Below, one piece after another: positions 1 to 7,878 of a stretch of DNA of 57,353 nt. The translations under genes were made by a program, and so were the position numbers. Below the pieces are notes generated by a model. That model did not search any database and had not been told where the DNA came from. It was given only the letters and a program-made list of their open reading frames with translations. Location: positions 1 to 57,353 of the forward strand of contig CAZNPW010000017.1 of NCBI GenBank assembly GCA_964575185.1, given 5' to 3'. Each line of letters starts with the position of its first letter. The stretch's first letter is position 1. The stretch comes from CAZNPW01 sp964575185. Lineage in GTDB: Bacteria; Pseudomonadota; Alphaproteobacteria; Rhodobacterales; Rhodobacteraceae.

Positions 1-52
1 CCGCCGCGCCGCTCCGCGCCGCTCCGGGCCGCCGCCGCGCGGCGCGCCGCGG

Positions 53-832
53 TCACGGGTCGAGAAGCCGAAGCGCCTCGGCGTGGATCGCGGCGTTGGC
101 GGCGGCCAGCACCCGGCCTCCGCCGTCGCAGGGGCCGCCCCGCCAGTCGGTCACGACCCCGCCCGCCGCGCGGATGACGGCGATGGGGGCGGCCACGTCG
201 TAGGGCTGCAACCCGGCCTCGATGACCAGGTCGACCTGCCCGGCGGCGACCAGCGCATAGGCGTAGCAGTCGGTGCCGTAGCGCGTCAGCCGCACCTGTG
301 CGGCCACGCGGCGGAACGCTGCGCCCTCGCCGGGGGTGCCGACCTCGGGAAAGGTCGACATCAGGATCGCCTGCGCCAGCGGCCGCGCGGGGCGCGTGCG
401 CAGGGGCCGCGGCCCCAGCGGGCCGGTCATCGCGGCGCGGCCGAGACCCCCCTCGAACCGCTCGCCGATGTAGGGCTGGTCGATCAGCCCGTAGATCGGC
501 CCGGTGGCGTCGGCGACCGCGATCAGCACGCCCCAGGTCGGCGTCCCGGCGAGATACCCGCGCGTCCCGTCGATCGGGTCGAGCACCCAGGTCAGCCCGC
601 TCGTGCCCGCGACAGGCCCGTATTCCTCGCCCCTGATCCCGTCGAGCGGGCGTCGCACGGCGAGGATGGCGCGCATCGCGGTTTCGGCGGCCCGGTCGGC
701 GACGGTCACGGGGTCGAACCGCGCCGCCTCCTTGCTTTCGGCCGACAGCTCGCCGCTGCGGAAATGCGCAAGCGTGGCCGCCCGCGCGGCATCGGCGAGC
801 GCATGGGCCGTGGCGATCAGGTCATCCGACAT
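53..832 (-). CDS. hisN: Inositol monophosphatase family protein, probable histidinol-phosphatase
   Basis: 259 aa. It carries the Mg-dependent phosphatase signatures: a GEE acidic motif near residue 80, then DPIDGT, and a C-terminal PYDVAAP motif. These belong to the inositol monophosphatase superfamily. The short form with a DPIDGTRGY loop fits the HisN-type histidinol-phosphatase, which removes phosphate from L-histidinol phosphate in histidine synthesis. The start is the ATG of MSDDLIATAH; the frame stays open upstream but is arginine/proline-rich shadow. It sits 32 bases downstream of the XRE regulator on the same strand, so the two may be cotranscribed. Inositol-1-phosphatase or 3'(2'),5'-bisphosphate nucleotidase remains possible. 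Confidence 0.85.
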   Translation of the reverse strand: MSDDLIATAHALADAARAATLAHFRSGELSAESKEAARFDPVTVADRAAETAMRAILAVRRPLDGIRGEEYGPVAGTSGLTWVLDPIDGTRGYLAGTPTWGVLIAVADATGPIYGLIDQPYIGERFEGGLGRAAMTGPLGPRPLRTRPARPLAQAILMSTFPEVGTPGEGAAFRRVAAQVRLTRYGTDCYAYALVAAGQVDLVIEAGLQPYDVAAPIAVIRAAGGVVTDWRGGPCDGGGRVLAAANAAIHAEALRLLDP

Positions 833-864
833 GGCATCCGGGCTAGGCCGGCCCGGAAGGCCGG

Positions 865-1221
865 TCAAGCCGCGTCGGACAGGACGCGGGCCAGATCGAA
901 CAGGCGGCGGCGCTGCGCCTCGGGAATGGCGTAGTAGGAGCGCACCAGTTCCAGCGCCTCCTTGTCGGCCATCAGGTCGGCGTCGGGCCGCACCGCGGCC
1001 CCGTCGGCCAGACCGTCGAAGAAGAAGGCGATCGTCACGTCCAGCGCCTCGGCGATGTCCCACAGGCGGCTCGCCGACACGCGGTTCATGCCGGTCTCGT
1101 ATTTCTGGATCTGCTGGAACTTGATGCCGACGCGGTCGGCCAGCTGCTGCTGGGTCATCCCGACCATCCAGCGCCGGTGCCTGATCCGCTTGCCGACATG
1201 GGCGTCCACGGGATGTTTCAT
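865..1221 (-). CDS. XRE-family helix-turn-helix transcriptional regulator
   Basis: 118 aa. A helix-turn-helix fills about residues 10-65, with the core QQQLADRVGIKFQQIQKYE and then NRVSASRLWDIAEAL. A short acidic C-terminal part follows (FFFDGL, then DKEALELVRSYYAIPEAQR). The layout matches the small alphaproteobacterial XRE regulators of the PhrR/PraR type, linked in rhizobia to stress and surface-attachment control. The start is set by a good Shine-Dalgarno, AGGAG, 5 bases before ATG. hisN follows 32 bases downstream. The targets cannot be read from the sequence. Confidence 0.85.
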   Translation of the reverse strand: MKHPVDAHVGKRIRHRRWMVGMTQQQLADRVGIKFQQIQKYETGMNRVSASRLWDIAEALDVTIAFFFDGLADGAAVRPDADLMADKEALELVRSYYAIPEAQRRRLFDLARVLSDAA

Positions 1222-1455
1222 TGCTCTCCTCCAACTCGCACATCGACCCCCGAGTCCGGCACCGCATCGCGGGACAGGCCGGGGCTGAACGACTGACACC
1301 CCTTCACGCCCCTCTGTCGACCTGTCGAAAAAGACATGTCCAATCATACAAGCGCACAAGGATTCGCGCCACGCGCGACCCCGACATCCCATGCGCGCAG
1401 GCTTTCCGCGCATTCCCGCTGAACGTGTTTTGCACTTTGCAACGCAAAACGCGAC

Positions 1456-2337
1456 TCACGCCCCCGAATCACCCCGCCGCGCCGGGGCCAGCGCCGCGAA
1501 GGCCTGGACCAGCATCTGCCGCAGCGCCGTCACCGGGGCCGTCCCGCCGGGCAATGCGTAAAGATTGACCTTCTTTGCCTGCAGGGGCGGCAGCGCACCG
1601 CCGTGGTCGATGGGCACGAGCGTCGCGGGCACCGTGCCCTGCAGCAGCGCATGCACCGTCAGGTCGGCTCCCACGCTCGCCTCGATCACCCGGCTCGAAT
1701 CGCCCTCGACCGCCGTCACCCACGCGATCCCGGCCCGGTCGAGCGCCTGCTGCGCCCCGGGGCGGAAGGTGCAGCGCCGCTCGAAGGCCAGCGGCAGCGG
1801 CCGCCGCAGCCAGGCCTGCCCCCCCGGCGCCCCGACCCAGACCAGCGGCAGCTCCACCAGCGTCTCGCCGCCGGTACCGAGGTCGTCCTCGGTCGTCAGG
1901 ATCATCTGCACCGCGCCCCGCGCGAAATCCTCGCGCAGGCCGCGCGTGAAGGACGACACGAGGCTCAGCCGCATCCGCGGCCAGTCGCGGGCGAACTGCT
2001 GCAGCACCCGCGGGATCGCCGGCCAGACGATGTCGTGCGGCACGCCCAGCGTCAGCTCGCCCGCGTGGTCGACATGCATCAGCCGCCCGACCACCGCGTC
2101 GTTCAGCCCGATCATCCGCCGCGCCTCGGCGACCAGCGCCTCGCCCGCCCCCGACAGCGCCACCCCGCGCCCCGCCCGGTCCAGAAGCGCGACGTCCAGG
2201 ACCTGCTCCAGCCGCCGGATCTGCATCGACACCGCCGACTGCGTCAGGTTCAAGACCCCCGCCGCCCGCGTCACGCCGCCGGTGTCGGCGATGGCCACGA
2301 GCGCCCGGAGCGCGGCGAGGTCGAGGTTTCTGGACAT
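1456..2337 (-). CDS. LysR-family transcriptional regulator
   Basis: 293 aa. The N-terminal winged helix-turn-helix spans about residues 3-62 (LRALVAIADTGGVTRAAG, then TQSAVSMQIRRLE). A LysR substrate-binding domain occupies about residues 90-285. AGGA lies 7 bases before the ATG of MSRNLDL. It is divergent from a DUF1127 gene, with a perfect inverted repeat in the gap, an arrangement common in Rhodobacteraceae. The ligand is unknown. Just past the stop there is a TTTTGC...GCAAAA dyad (about 1430-1449) with no T run. Confidence 0.88.
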   Translation of the reverse strand: MSRNLDLAALRALVAIADTGGVTRAAGVLNLTQSAVSMQIRRLEQVLDVALLDRAGRGVALSGAGEALVAEARRMIGLNDAVVGRLMHVDHAGELTLGVPHDIVWPAIPRVLQQFARDWPRMRLSLVSSFTRGLREDFARGAVQMILTTEDDLGTGGETLVELPLVWVGAPGGQAWLRRPLPLAFERRCTFRPGAQQALDRAGIAWVTAVEGDSSRVIEASVGADLTVHALLQGTVPATLVPIDHGGALPPLQAKKVNLYALPGGTAPVTALRQMLVQAFAALAPARRGDSGA

Positions 2338-2370
2338 GACACATCCTGATGGAAAGCGCACGAAACATCG

Positions 2371-2392
2371 ATATTCGCACCGCCGCGAATAT
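2371..2392. promoter_or_regulatory. Perfect inverted repeat between lysR and DUF1127 gene
   Basis: ATATTCGC, a 6-base spacer, then GCGAATAT: an 8-bp perfect dyad. It is 34 bases upstream of the LysR-type gene and 54 upstream of the DUF1127 gene. Its position suggests an operator, probably for the LysR protein, but the spacing is not the textbook T-N11-A box. Confidence 0.45.
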
Positions 2393-2445
2393 GCCAGAGA
2401 CATTCCGCAGCGGCGTGAGATCGCGCGCTCCCATCGAGGTCTGTC

Positions 2446-2655
2446 ATGAATCTGTTGAAACGCCTGATCGTCCGCCTGGCCGAGGCCGGGGACCGCCGCC
2501 GGCGCGCCGCGTTCCGCCGCCTCGACGCCCGCCTCCTGCGCGACATCGGCCCGACCGTGGCGGACTGGCTCGCCCCCCCGGACGGGCGGTGCGATCCGCA
2601 ATACCGCGTCGAAATGCGGCGATCCGCCTGCAAATCCGCCTGCAAGACTTCTTGA
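2446..2655 (+). CDS. DUF1127 domain small protein
   Basis: 69 aa. It is arginine-rich at the N-terminus and carries the DUF1127 signature RLLRDIG after RRAAFRRLDA. Small DUF1127/YjiS-like proteins are basic, probably RNA- or protein-binding, and in alphaproteobacteria some act in RNA maturation, phosphate control or stress. The C-terminal 25 residues (with two Lys-Ser-Ala-Cys repeats) are atypical and may be poorly constrained. It is divergent from the LysR gene and 81 bases upstream of the YccA-type gene. Its stop codon overlaps a heat-shock-like -35 element. Confidence 0.7.
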   Translation: MNLLKRLIVRLAEAGDRRRRAAFRRLDARLLRDIGPTVADWLAPPDGRCDPQYRVEMRRSACKSACKTS

Positions 2656-2680
2656 AACGCAAGATGTTCCTCCCGATATT
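2651..2680 (+). promoter_or_regulatory. Heat-shock (RpoH)-like promoter for the YccA-type gene
   Basis: CTTGAAA at 2651 and CCCGATATT at 2672 are separated by 15 bases. This is close to the sigma-32 consensus (CTTGAA, 13-17 bases, CCCCATnT). It lies 57 bases upstream of the ATG at 2737. The reading is inference from motif match. Confidence 0.45.
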
Positions 2681-2736
2681 GACACCCGAGCGGTGGGGGC
2701 CAACCCGCCGTCAGGGTCAACTCTCGGAGGCTTCAC

Positions 2737-3477
2737 ATGGCTGAGTATGAAACGATCCGCTCGGTCGGCGCCGGTGCCCGCACCGCGCAGATCGACGAGG
2801 GCCTTCGCGCCCACATGAGCAAGGTCTACGGGCTGATGTCCGTGGCGATGCTGGTCACCGCCGGCGTCGCCTGGGCGGTCGGCACCACCCCCGCGCTGAA
2901 CGCCGTGTTCCGCGATCCGGCCACGATGCAGCCGAACATCCTCGGCTGGGTCGTGATGTTCGCCCCCCTCATCATGGTCTTCGCCTTCTCGGCGATGATC
3001 GGCCGGATGTCGGCCGCGGCAGCGCAGGTCTTCTTCTACGCCTTCGCGGCGGTGATGGGCCTGTCGATCGCCTGGATCTTCCAGGTCTTCACCGGCGTGT
3101 CGATCGCGCAGACCTTCCTCGTGACCGCCATCGCCTTCGCGGCGCTGTCGCTCTGGGGCTACACCACCAAGCGCGACCTGTCGGGCATGGGCACGTTCCT
3201 GATGATGGGCCTGATCGGCCTGATCGTGGCGTCGATCCTGAACCTGTTCCTCGCCTCGGGCGCGCTGGCCTTCGCGATCTCGGTGATCGGGCTCCTGATC
3301 TTCGCGGGCCTGACCGCCTACGACACGCAGAACATCAAGAACACCTACATCGCCCACGCGCAGAGCATGGACCAGGAATGGCTGGCGAAATCGGGGATCA
3401 TGGGCGCGCTGTCGCTCTACCTGAACTTCATCAACATCTTCATGTTCCTGCTGCAGTTCCTCGGCAATCGCGAGTGA
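2737..3477 (+). CDS. Bax inhibitor-1/YccA family membrane protein
   Basis: 246 aa with about seven hydrophobic helices and the BI-1 family C-terminus (ISVIGLLIFAGLTAYDTQNI, then LYLNFINIFMFLLQFLGNR). YccA-type proteins sit in the inner membrane and interact with or modulate the FtsH protease; eukaryotic relatives are calcium-leak channels. The soluble N-terminus is about 30 residues. GGAGG lies 7 bases before ATG. A heat-shock-like promoter upstream would fit a link to membrane protein quality control, and a hairpin terminator follows the stop. Confidence 0.93.
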   Translation: MAEYETIRSVGAGARTAQIDEGLRAHMSKVYGLMSVAMLVTAGVAWAVGTTPALNAVFRDPATMQPNILGWVVMFAPLIMVFAFSAMIGRMSAAAAQVFFYAFAAVMGLSIAWIFQVFTGVSIAQTFLVTAIAFAALSLWGYTTKRDLSGMGTFLMMGLIGLIVASILNLFLASGALAFAISVIGLLIFAGLTAYDTQNIKNTYIAHAQSMDQEWLAKSGIMGALSLYLNFINIFMFLLQFLGNRE

Positions 3478-3501
3478 CCGCGGCGGCGTGACACGGACGA
3501 A

Positions 3502-3526
3502 GGGCCGGCAGCGATGCCGGCCCTTT
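3502..3526 (+). terminator. Intrinsic terminator after the YccA-type gene
   Basis: GGGCCGGCA, loop GCGA, TGCCGGCCC, then TTT: a 9-bp perfect stem 24 bases after the stop at 3477. It may also serve the convergent GNAT gene. Confidence 0.75.
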
Positions 3527-3542
3527 CCGTTGCCGGACCGCG

Positions 3543-4061
3543 CTACCGCGACCCGTGGCCGATCCGCGCCAGCATCCGCACCGCCGGAAAGCTGATCCCC
3601 GGCCGCAGCGGCACCTCGACGGGCTGCACGGTGGCAAACCCCAGCGCCTCGTAGAACGGCACGGCGAGCCGCGTCGACAGGCTCTCGAGCCATTCGAACC
3701 CGTCCGCCCGCGCATCCGCGATGACCCGCCGCATGATCGCCCGCCCGATCCCGCGCCGCACCAGCCGGTCGTCGGTCACGACATGGCGCACATGCGCGAC
3801 GCCCCGCACGGTGCCGGGGTCGGCGGGCCCGCCGGCGCTCCAGCCGCCCGCGCCGACGACGCGGTCCTCCTCCAGCGCCAGGAAGTAGCGCCCCGACCCC
3901 ACGAGTTCGGGCCGCGCGCGCGCGATGATCGGCAGCGCGGTCACCAGCGTGGAGGGAGGATAGCACTGCGCGAGAAGCCGGGGATAGCTGCGCGCCAGCA
4001 GCGCATCCACCGCCGAAAGATCGGCCAGGGCGGCACGCCGCAGGGTCAGCGTCTGATCCAT
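3543..4061 (-). CDS. GNAT-family N-acetyltransferase
   Basis: 172 aa. The GNAT fold is visible: an N-terminal beta strand (LTLRRAALADL), the acetyl-CoA binding loop VRRGIGRAIMRRVIADA, and the C-terminal FYEALGF motif. Enzymes of this type move an acetyl group from acetyl-CoA to an amine; the substrate is not readable. The start is the ATG of MDQTLTL; the longer open frame upstream overlaps rpmG and is not coding. It is convergent with the YccA-type gene. Confidence 0.85.
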   Translation of the reverse strand: MDQTLTLRRAALADLSAVDALLARSYPRLLAQCYPPSTLVTALPIIARARPELVGSGRYFLALEEDRVVGAGGWSAGGPADPGTVRGVAHVRHVVTDDRLVRRGIGRAIMRRVIADARADGFEWLESLSTRLAVPFYEALGFATVQPVEVPLRPGISFPAVRMLARIGHGSR

Positions 4062-4144
4062 GCCGGTGACATGGGCCGGTGCCGGCAAAAGGAAAGGGCC
4101 GCGCCCCGCGCGGACGGCCCCGAACCCCCGGCCCCCGGGCGCGG

Positions 4145-4312
4145 CTACTTGATCTTGCCTTCCTTGTAGTCGACATGCTCGCGCTTCACGGGGTCGTATT
4201 TCTTGACCACCATCTTCTCGGTCATCGTGCGCGCGTTCTTCTTCGTCACGTAGAAATGCCCCGTCCCTGCCGACGAGTTCAGCCGGATCTTGATCGTCGT
4301 CGGCTTGGCCAT
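4145..4312 (-). CDS. rpmG: 50S ribosomal protein L33
   Basis: 55 aa, the normal length for L33. It begins MAKPTTIKIRLNSSAGTGHF and ends with KKYDPVKREHV. It is a structural protein of the large ribosomal subunit. This is the cysteine-free (zinc-independent) form common in Gram-negatives. GGAG lies 8-9 bases before the ATG. It lies downstream of rnpB on the same strand, with repeat copy A between them. Confidence 0.96.
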   Translation of the reverse strand: MAKPTTIKIRLNSSAGTGHFYVTKKNARTMTEKMVVKKYDPVKREHVDYKEGKIK

Positions 4313-4412
4313 GGTCGTCTCTCCTGCAGCGGCCACCCTGCGGTGCCGCGAAATCCCGAAGCCCGCCTTCTACGCATCGCGGCGGCAAAGTCAACGACAC
4401 CACGGCAGGCCC

Positions 4413-4448
4413 GTCCCTCTTTCCGGCACAAATACTCCCGCCGGAGGC
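4413..4448 (-). repeat. Intergenic GTATTT repeat, copy A (subfamily I)
   Basis: Read on the minus strand: GCCTCCGGCGGGAGTATTTG, then TGCCGGAAAGAGGGACG. It lies between the 3' end of rnpB and rpmG with its tail toward rpmG. It matches copies C, D and G in the GAGTATTTG and GCCGGAAAGAG blocks. Confidence 0.7.
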
Positions 4449-4498
4449 CCGCGGCGAAGCCGCCACGGTCGCGTGCGCCGCAGGCGCGCGTGCAGGAA

Positions 4499-4889
4499 CG
4501 CGCGGATGGCCTGTAAGCCGGGTTCTGTCCCGGGAGTCGCCCCCCATAGATGACCATTCCTCTCGCCCGGCCGTTGCCGACCGGGTCCAGCTGCCAACCC
4601 GGGCCCCGGGCTGAAGCGTCCCTGCGCAGGTCCCGGCCTTTGCCGGGGTGCACATGGGGCCCCTATTCGGCATTGCTCCGGGTGGGGCTTGCCGTGCCGG
4701 GCCTGTTGCCAGACCCGCGGTGGGCCCTACCCCACCGTTTCACCATCGCCGCCCCGAAGGACGGCTGTCTCTTCTCTGTGGCGCTTTCCCTGGGGTCGCC
4801 CCCGCCGGGCGTTACCCGGCACCCTTGCTTCATGGAGCCCGGACTTTCCTCGATCCGCGCAGGATCGCGGTCATCCGGCCATCCGCGCG
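4499..4889 (-). ncRNA. rnpB: RNase P RNA (bacterial type A)
   Basis: About 391 nt. It is the catalytic RNA that removes 5' leaders from tRNA precursors. The universal cores are present: GAGGAAAGTCCGGGCTCC on the minus strand near 4853-4836, and ACAGAACCCGGCTTA near 4528-4514. Helix P1 closes it exactly: CGCGCGGATGGCC at the 5' end (4889-4877) pairs with GGCCATCCGCGCG at the 3' end (4511-4499). The 5' end is only 9 bases after the stop of the AmpD-like gene, so its promoter must lie inside that gene or it is processed from a longer transcript. All open frames here are spurious. Confidence 0.96.
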
Positions 4890-4898
4890 AGGCACCCT

Positions 4899-5546
4899 CT
4901 ACGCCGCCGCAAAGCGCCGCGCAAGGTCGGCGGCCATCCCCGCGTCCACGGCATCCGCAGGCCCGGTCGCCCAGGGCCGGAAGCGCAGCCGGAAGGCCCG
5001 CAGCACGACCTCCTCGGCCAGGTCGGGATAGCCGAAGGCCACCGCGTCGCGCCGGAACCCCGCCGGATCGGCCTCGCCCGCCCCCGGCCAGACCGCGAGC
5101 CCCGCCAGCGCCAGCCGCCGCCAGTCGAACCGCGGCCCCGGATCGCCCTTCCGCTCCGGCGCCATGTCGGCATGGCCGATGACGCCGGCCGGCAGGACGG
5201 GCCACCGGCCCATCACCGCCGCGAGCAACCCCTCCAGCGCCGCCATCTGCGGGGCCGCAAAGGGCTCCCCTCCGCCGTTCACCAGCTCGATCCCGATCGA
5301 CCGCGAGTTGACGTCCCCCCGCCCGCCCCAGGTCCCCTCCCCGGCATGCCAGGCCCGCATCGCCTCGTCCACCAGGCCCAGGCAGGTCCCGTCGCGGTCG
5401 ACGAGCCAGTGCGCCGACACCTCCGCCGCCGGGTCGCACAGCCGCGCCCGCGCCGCGGCGCAGCTCTCCATGCCGGTATAGTGGATCACGGCCAGCTCCG
5501 GCACCGCGCCATCGCGGCGCGGCCCGAAGTTCGGCGACAGCGTCAG
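4899..5546 (-). CDS. AmpD-like N-acetylmuramoyl-L-alanine amidase
   Basis: About 215 aa. Amidase_2/PGRP fold: IHYTGM (zinc His22), SAHWLVDRDG, then GRGDVNSRSIGIELVN and GHADMAPERKGDPGPRFDW (zinc His125 and Asp135, with Lys133). AmpD enzymes cleave the stem peptide from (anhydro)MurNAc during cell-wall recycling. The start is a problem. No ATG, GTG or TTG precedes the conserved SPNFGPRRDG segment. The only candidate before it is a CTG at 5546 overlapping the stop of the upstream gene (CTGA). A GTG at 5504 would lose that segment. No signal peptide is seen, consistent with a cytoplasmic enzyme. rnpB begins 9 bases after the stop. Confidence 0.82.
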   Translation of the reverse strand: MTLSPNFGPRRDGAVPELAVIHYTGMESCAAARARLCDPAAEVSAHWLVDRDGTCLGLVDEAMRAWHAGEGTWGGRGDVNSRSIGIELVNGGGEPFAAPQMAALEGLLAAVMGRWPVLPAGVIGHADMAPERKGDPGPRFDWRRLALAGLAVWPGAGEADPAGFRRDAVAFGYPDLAEEVVLRAFRLRFRPWATGPADAVDAGMAADLARRFAAA

Positions 5547-6358
5547 TTCCGTCCCGCCGCTGCCCGGAAGGGGCGCGGGTCCCAGGTGCAGGCGAAGCCG
5601 TCGCCGTCGGGGTCGACGCCCATCCGGTCGCGCTCGGGCCCGCCGCGCTCGAGGAACGCCTGCTGCGCCAGATCGGGCGAGGCGAAGTTCGCGCAGGCCC
5701 GGGCCCAGTCGCCGCTGCGGCCCGACCGGGGATAGACCGGCGTGCCCACCGGGTTCGTGGTCGACAGCGCGAAGGCGACGATGTTCGGCCCGGTGTCCGC
5801 CGGGCGCTGCGGCAACGGGCCCGGCGCGATCTGGACATACTGCTGGCGATTGCGCGCCAGCCGCTCGGCGTCCGATTCGATCGTCTCGCGCGCGGTGACG
5901 GCGGCGAAGTCCTGCTCGTCCGAGATGCCGACGTTGTCCTGCAGCGCCGCCACCTCGCCCGACCGGATCGCGATGCCGGCCGGCGCGTCGGCGCGCGGGC
6001 GCACGCCCGACGGGGCCACCGGGATCTGCGACACGTCGGTCACGATGATCGACGGCGGGTTCGGGTCGATCAGCGGCCGCGGCGCGCCGCCGGCCGCGGC
6101 ATCGATCGCGGCCCCCGCCTGCGCGACCGAAAAGCCCGCATCCGGCGGCGGCGCCGATACCCCGCCCGCCCCCGGCAGCACCGCCTGCGGCGCGAGAGGG
6201 GCCGGCGCGCCCGTGTTCAGCGCCGCCTCGCGCTCCGCAAGATAGGCGTCGTAGTTGCCGAACCCCACCCCGGCCCCCGCCCCGCTGTCGGGCACGCGCG
6301 ACGGCACGCAGGCCGCAAGACCGGCAAGGCAGGCAACAAGGGCGACGGGACGCAACAT
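5543..6358 (-). CDS. Lipoprotein with C-terminal excalibur calcium-binding motif
   Basis: 271 aa. The lipoprotein signal MLRPVALVACLAGLAAC has a LAAC lipobox. A long Pro/Ala/Gly-rich low-complexity middle is probably an extended tether. The C-terminus has an excalibur-type motif, GVDPDGDGFACTWDP, preceded by YPRSGRSGDW and a Cys. Excalibur domains bind calcium and occur on extracellular or envelope proteins. The ATG of MLRPVAL is chosen because it starts the signal sequence. The stop overlaps the putative CTG start of the AmpD-like amidase, suggesting the two are translated together in the envelope pathway. The function is otherwise unknown. Confidence 0.82.
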   Translation of the reverse strand: MLRPVALVACLAGLAACVPSRVPDSGAGAGVGFGNYDAYLAEREAALNTGAPAPLAPQAVLPGAGGVSAPPPDAGFSVAQAGAAIDAAAGGAPRPLIDPNPPSIIVTDVSQIPVAPSGVRPRADAPAGIAIRSGEVAALQDNVGISDEQDFAAVTARETIESDAERLARNRQQYVQIAPGPLPQRPADTGPNIVAFALSTTNPVGTPVYPRSGRSGDWARACANFASPDLAQQAFLERGGPERDRMGVDPDGDGFACTWDPRPFRAAAGRN

Positions 6359-6393
6359 GCAGGGTTCTCGCGTGGCTTTCGACCGACCGGCGC

Positions 6394-7878
6394 TTACCAC
6401 CATTTTTCCGGTTTGGCCACAAACCCCGCCGCCCGCTCCAACACATGCGCGTGGGCGAGAAGCCCCGCCTCGTCCCAGGGCCGCCCGATGAGCTGCAGCC
6501 CGAGCGGCAGGCCCCGCCGGTCGAGCCCCACGGGCACCGCGATCCCCGGCAGCCCCGCCAGGTTCACCGTCACGGTGAAGACGTCGTTCAGATACATCTC
6601 GACCGGGTCCGCATCGGCCTTCTCGCCCAGCCCGAAGGCGGCCGAGGGCGTGGCAGGCGTCAGGATCGCGTCCACCCCGTCGGCGAACACCGCCTCGAAG
6701 TCGCGCCGGATCAGCGCCCGCACCTTGCGCGCCCGGTTGTAGTAGGCGTCGTAGAACCCCGCCGACAGCACGTAGGTCCCGATCATCACCCGCCGCTGCA
6801 CCTCGCGTCCGAAGCCCTCGGCCCGCGTCCTTTCGTACATCTCGGTGATGCCGTCGCCCGGCGACAGCCTTGCCCGGCGGCCGTAGCGCACCCCGTCGTA
6901 CCGCGCGAGGTTCGACGACGCCTCGGCCGGGGCGATGACGTAATAGGCGGGCAGCGCATAGCGCGTGTGCGGCAGGCTGATGTCACGGATCACCGCCCCG
7001 GCGTCGCGCAGCATCTCCACGCCCCGCGCCCACAGCGCGTCGATCTCGGCGGGCATCCCGTCCATGCGGTATTCGCGCGGGATGCCGATCACCCGGCCCC
7101 GGATGTCCCCCGTCAGCGCCGCCTCGAAATCCGGCACGGGCAGGTCCGCGCTGGTCGAATCCTTCGGATCGTGCCCCGCCATCGCCTGCAGCAGGATCGC
7201 CGCGTCGCGCACCGTCTTCGCCATCGGCCCCGCCTGGTCGAGGCTCGAGGCGAAGGCGATGATCCCCCAGCGCGACACCCGCCCGTAGGTCGGCTTGATC
7301 CCGACGATCCCGGTAAAGGCCGCGGGCTGGCGGATCGACCCGCCGGTATCGGTCCCCGTCGCGCCCAGGCACAGGTCCGCCGCCACCGCCGCCGCCGACC
7401 CGCCCGACGACCCGCCGGGCGTCAGCGCCGCCGCGTCGCCGCCCCGCCGCCAGGGGTTCACCGCGGGGCCGTAGACCGAAGTCTCGTTGCTCGACCCCAT
7501 GGCGAACTCGTCCATGTTCAGCTTGCCGAGCATCACCGCGCCCGCCGCGAACAGCCGCGCGGTCACGGTCGACTCGTAGTCCGGCCGGAAGCCCTCCAGG
7601 ATGCGGCTCGCGGCCTGGCTCGGCACGCCTTTGGTGCAGAACAGGTCCTTGATCCCCAGCGGAATCCCGCACAGGGCCGGCGCGTCCCCCGCCGCCAGCC
7701 GCGCATCCGCCGCCGCCGCCTGCGCCCGCGCGATGTCCGGCGTCGGGTGGACGAAGGCGTTGAGCCGCGCCGCCCCTGCGACCGCCGCAAGGCAGGCCTC
7801 GGTCAGCTCCGCCGCCGTCATCGCGCCCGCCCGCAGCGCATCGCGCGCGGCGGCGATCGTCAGCCCGGCGGCGCTCAC
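6394..7878 (-). CDS. gatA: Asp-tRNA(Asn)/Glu-tRNA(Gln) amidotransferase subunit A
   Basis: 494 aa, full length. Amidase-signature triad: Lys77 (GIPLGIKDLF), Ser157 (TPGGSSGGSAAAVAADL) and Ser181 (GTDTGGSIRQPA), with the expected 24-residue Ser-Ser spacing. GatA releases ammonia from glutamine for the GatB active site to make Gln-tRNA and/or Asn-tRNA. The start overlaps the gatC stop by 4 bases. gatB is not in the window, which is usual in this family. Confidence 0.97.
   Translation of the reverse strand: MSAAGLTIAAARDALRAGAMTAAELTEACLAAVAGAARLNAFVHPTPDIARAQAAAADARLAAGDAPALCGIPLGIKDLFCTKGVPSQAASRILEGFRPDYESTVTARLFAAGAVMLGKLNMDEFAMGSSNETSVYGPAVNPWRRGGDAAALTPGGSSGGSAAAVAADLCLGATGTDTGGSIRQPAAFTGIVGIKPTYGRVSRWGIIAFASSLDQAGPMAKTVRDAAILLQAMAGHDPKDSTSADLPVPDFEAALTGDIRGRVIGIPREYRMDGMPAEIDALWARGVEMLRDAGAVIRDISLPHTRYALPAYYVIAPAEASSNLARYDGVRYGRRARLSPGDGITEMYERTRAEGFGREVQRRVMIGTYVLSAGFYDAYYNRARKVRALIRRDFEAVFADGVDAILTPATPSAAFGLGEKADADPVEMYLNDVFTVTVNLAGLPGIAVPVGLDRRGLPLGLQLIGRPWDEAGLLAHAHVLERAAGFVAKPEKWW

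Noticed and set aside
1..52. GCC/GCG-rich stretch at the left edge as a repeat or gene end
   Set aside because: Too short, and no codon pattern or pairing can be judged at the window boundary.
2338..4176. Continuation of the LysR frame upstream as a 906-aa open frame on the minus strand
   Set aside because: It crosses the DUF1127 and YccA genes in antisense and is Arg/Gly/Ala shadow caused by high G+C; LysR starts cleanly at 2337.
4663..5838. 391-aa open frame overlapping rnpB on the minus strand
   Set aside because: It covers conserved RNase P RNA sequence and the amidase in another frame; the RNA assignment is certain.
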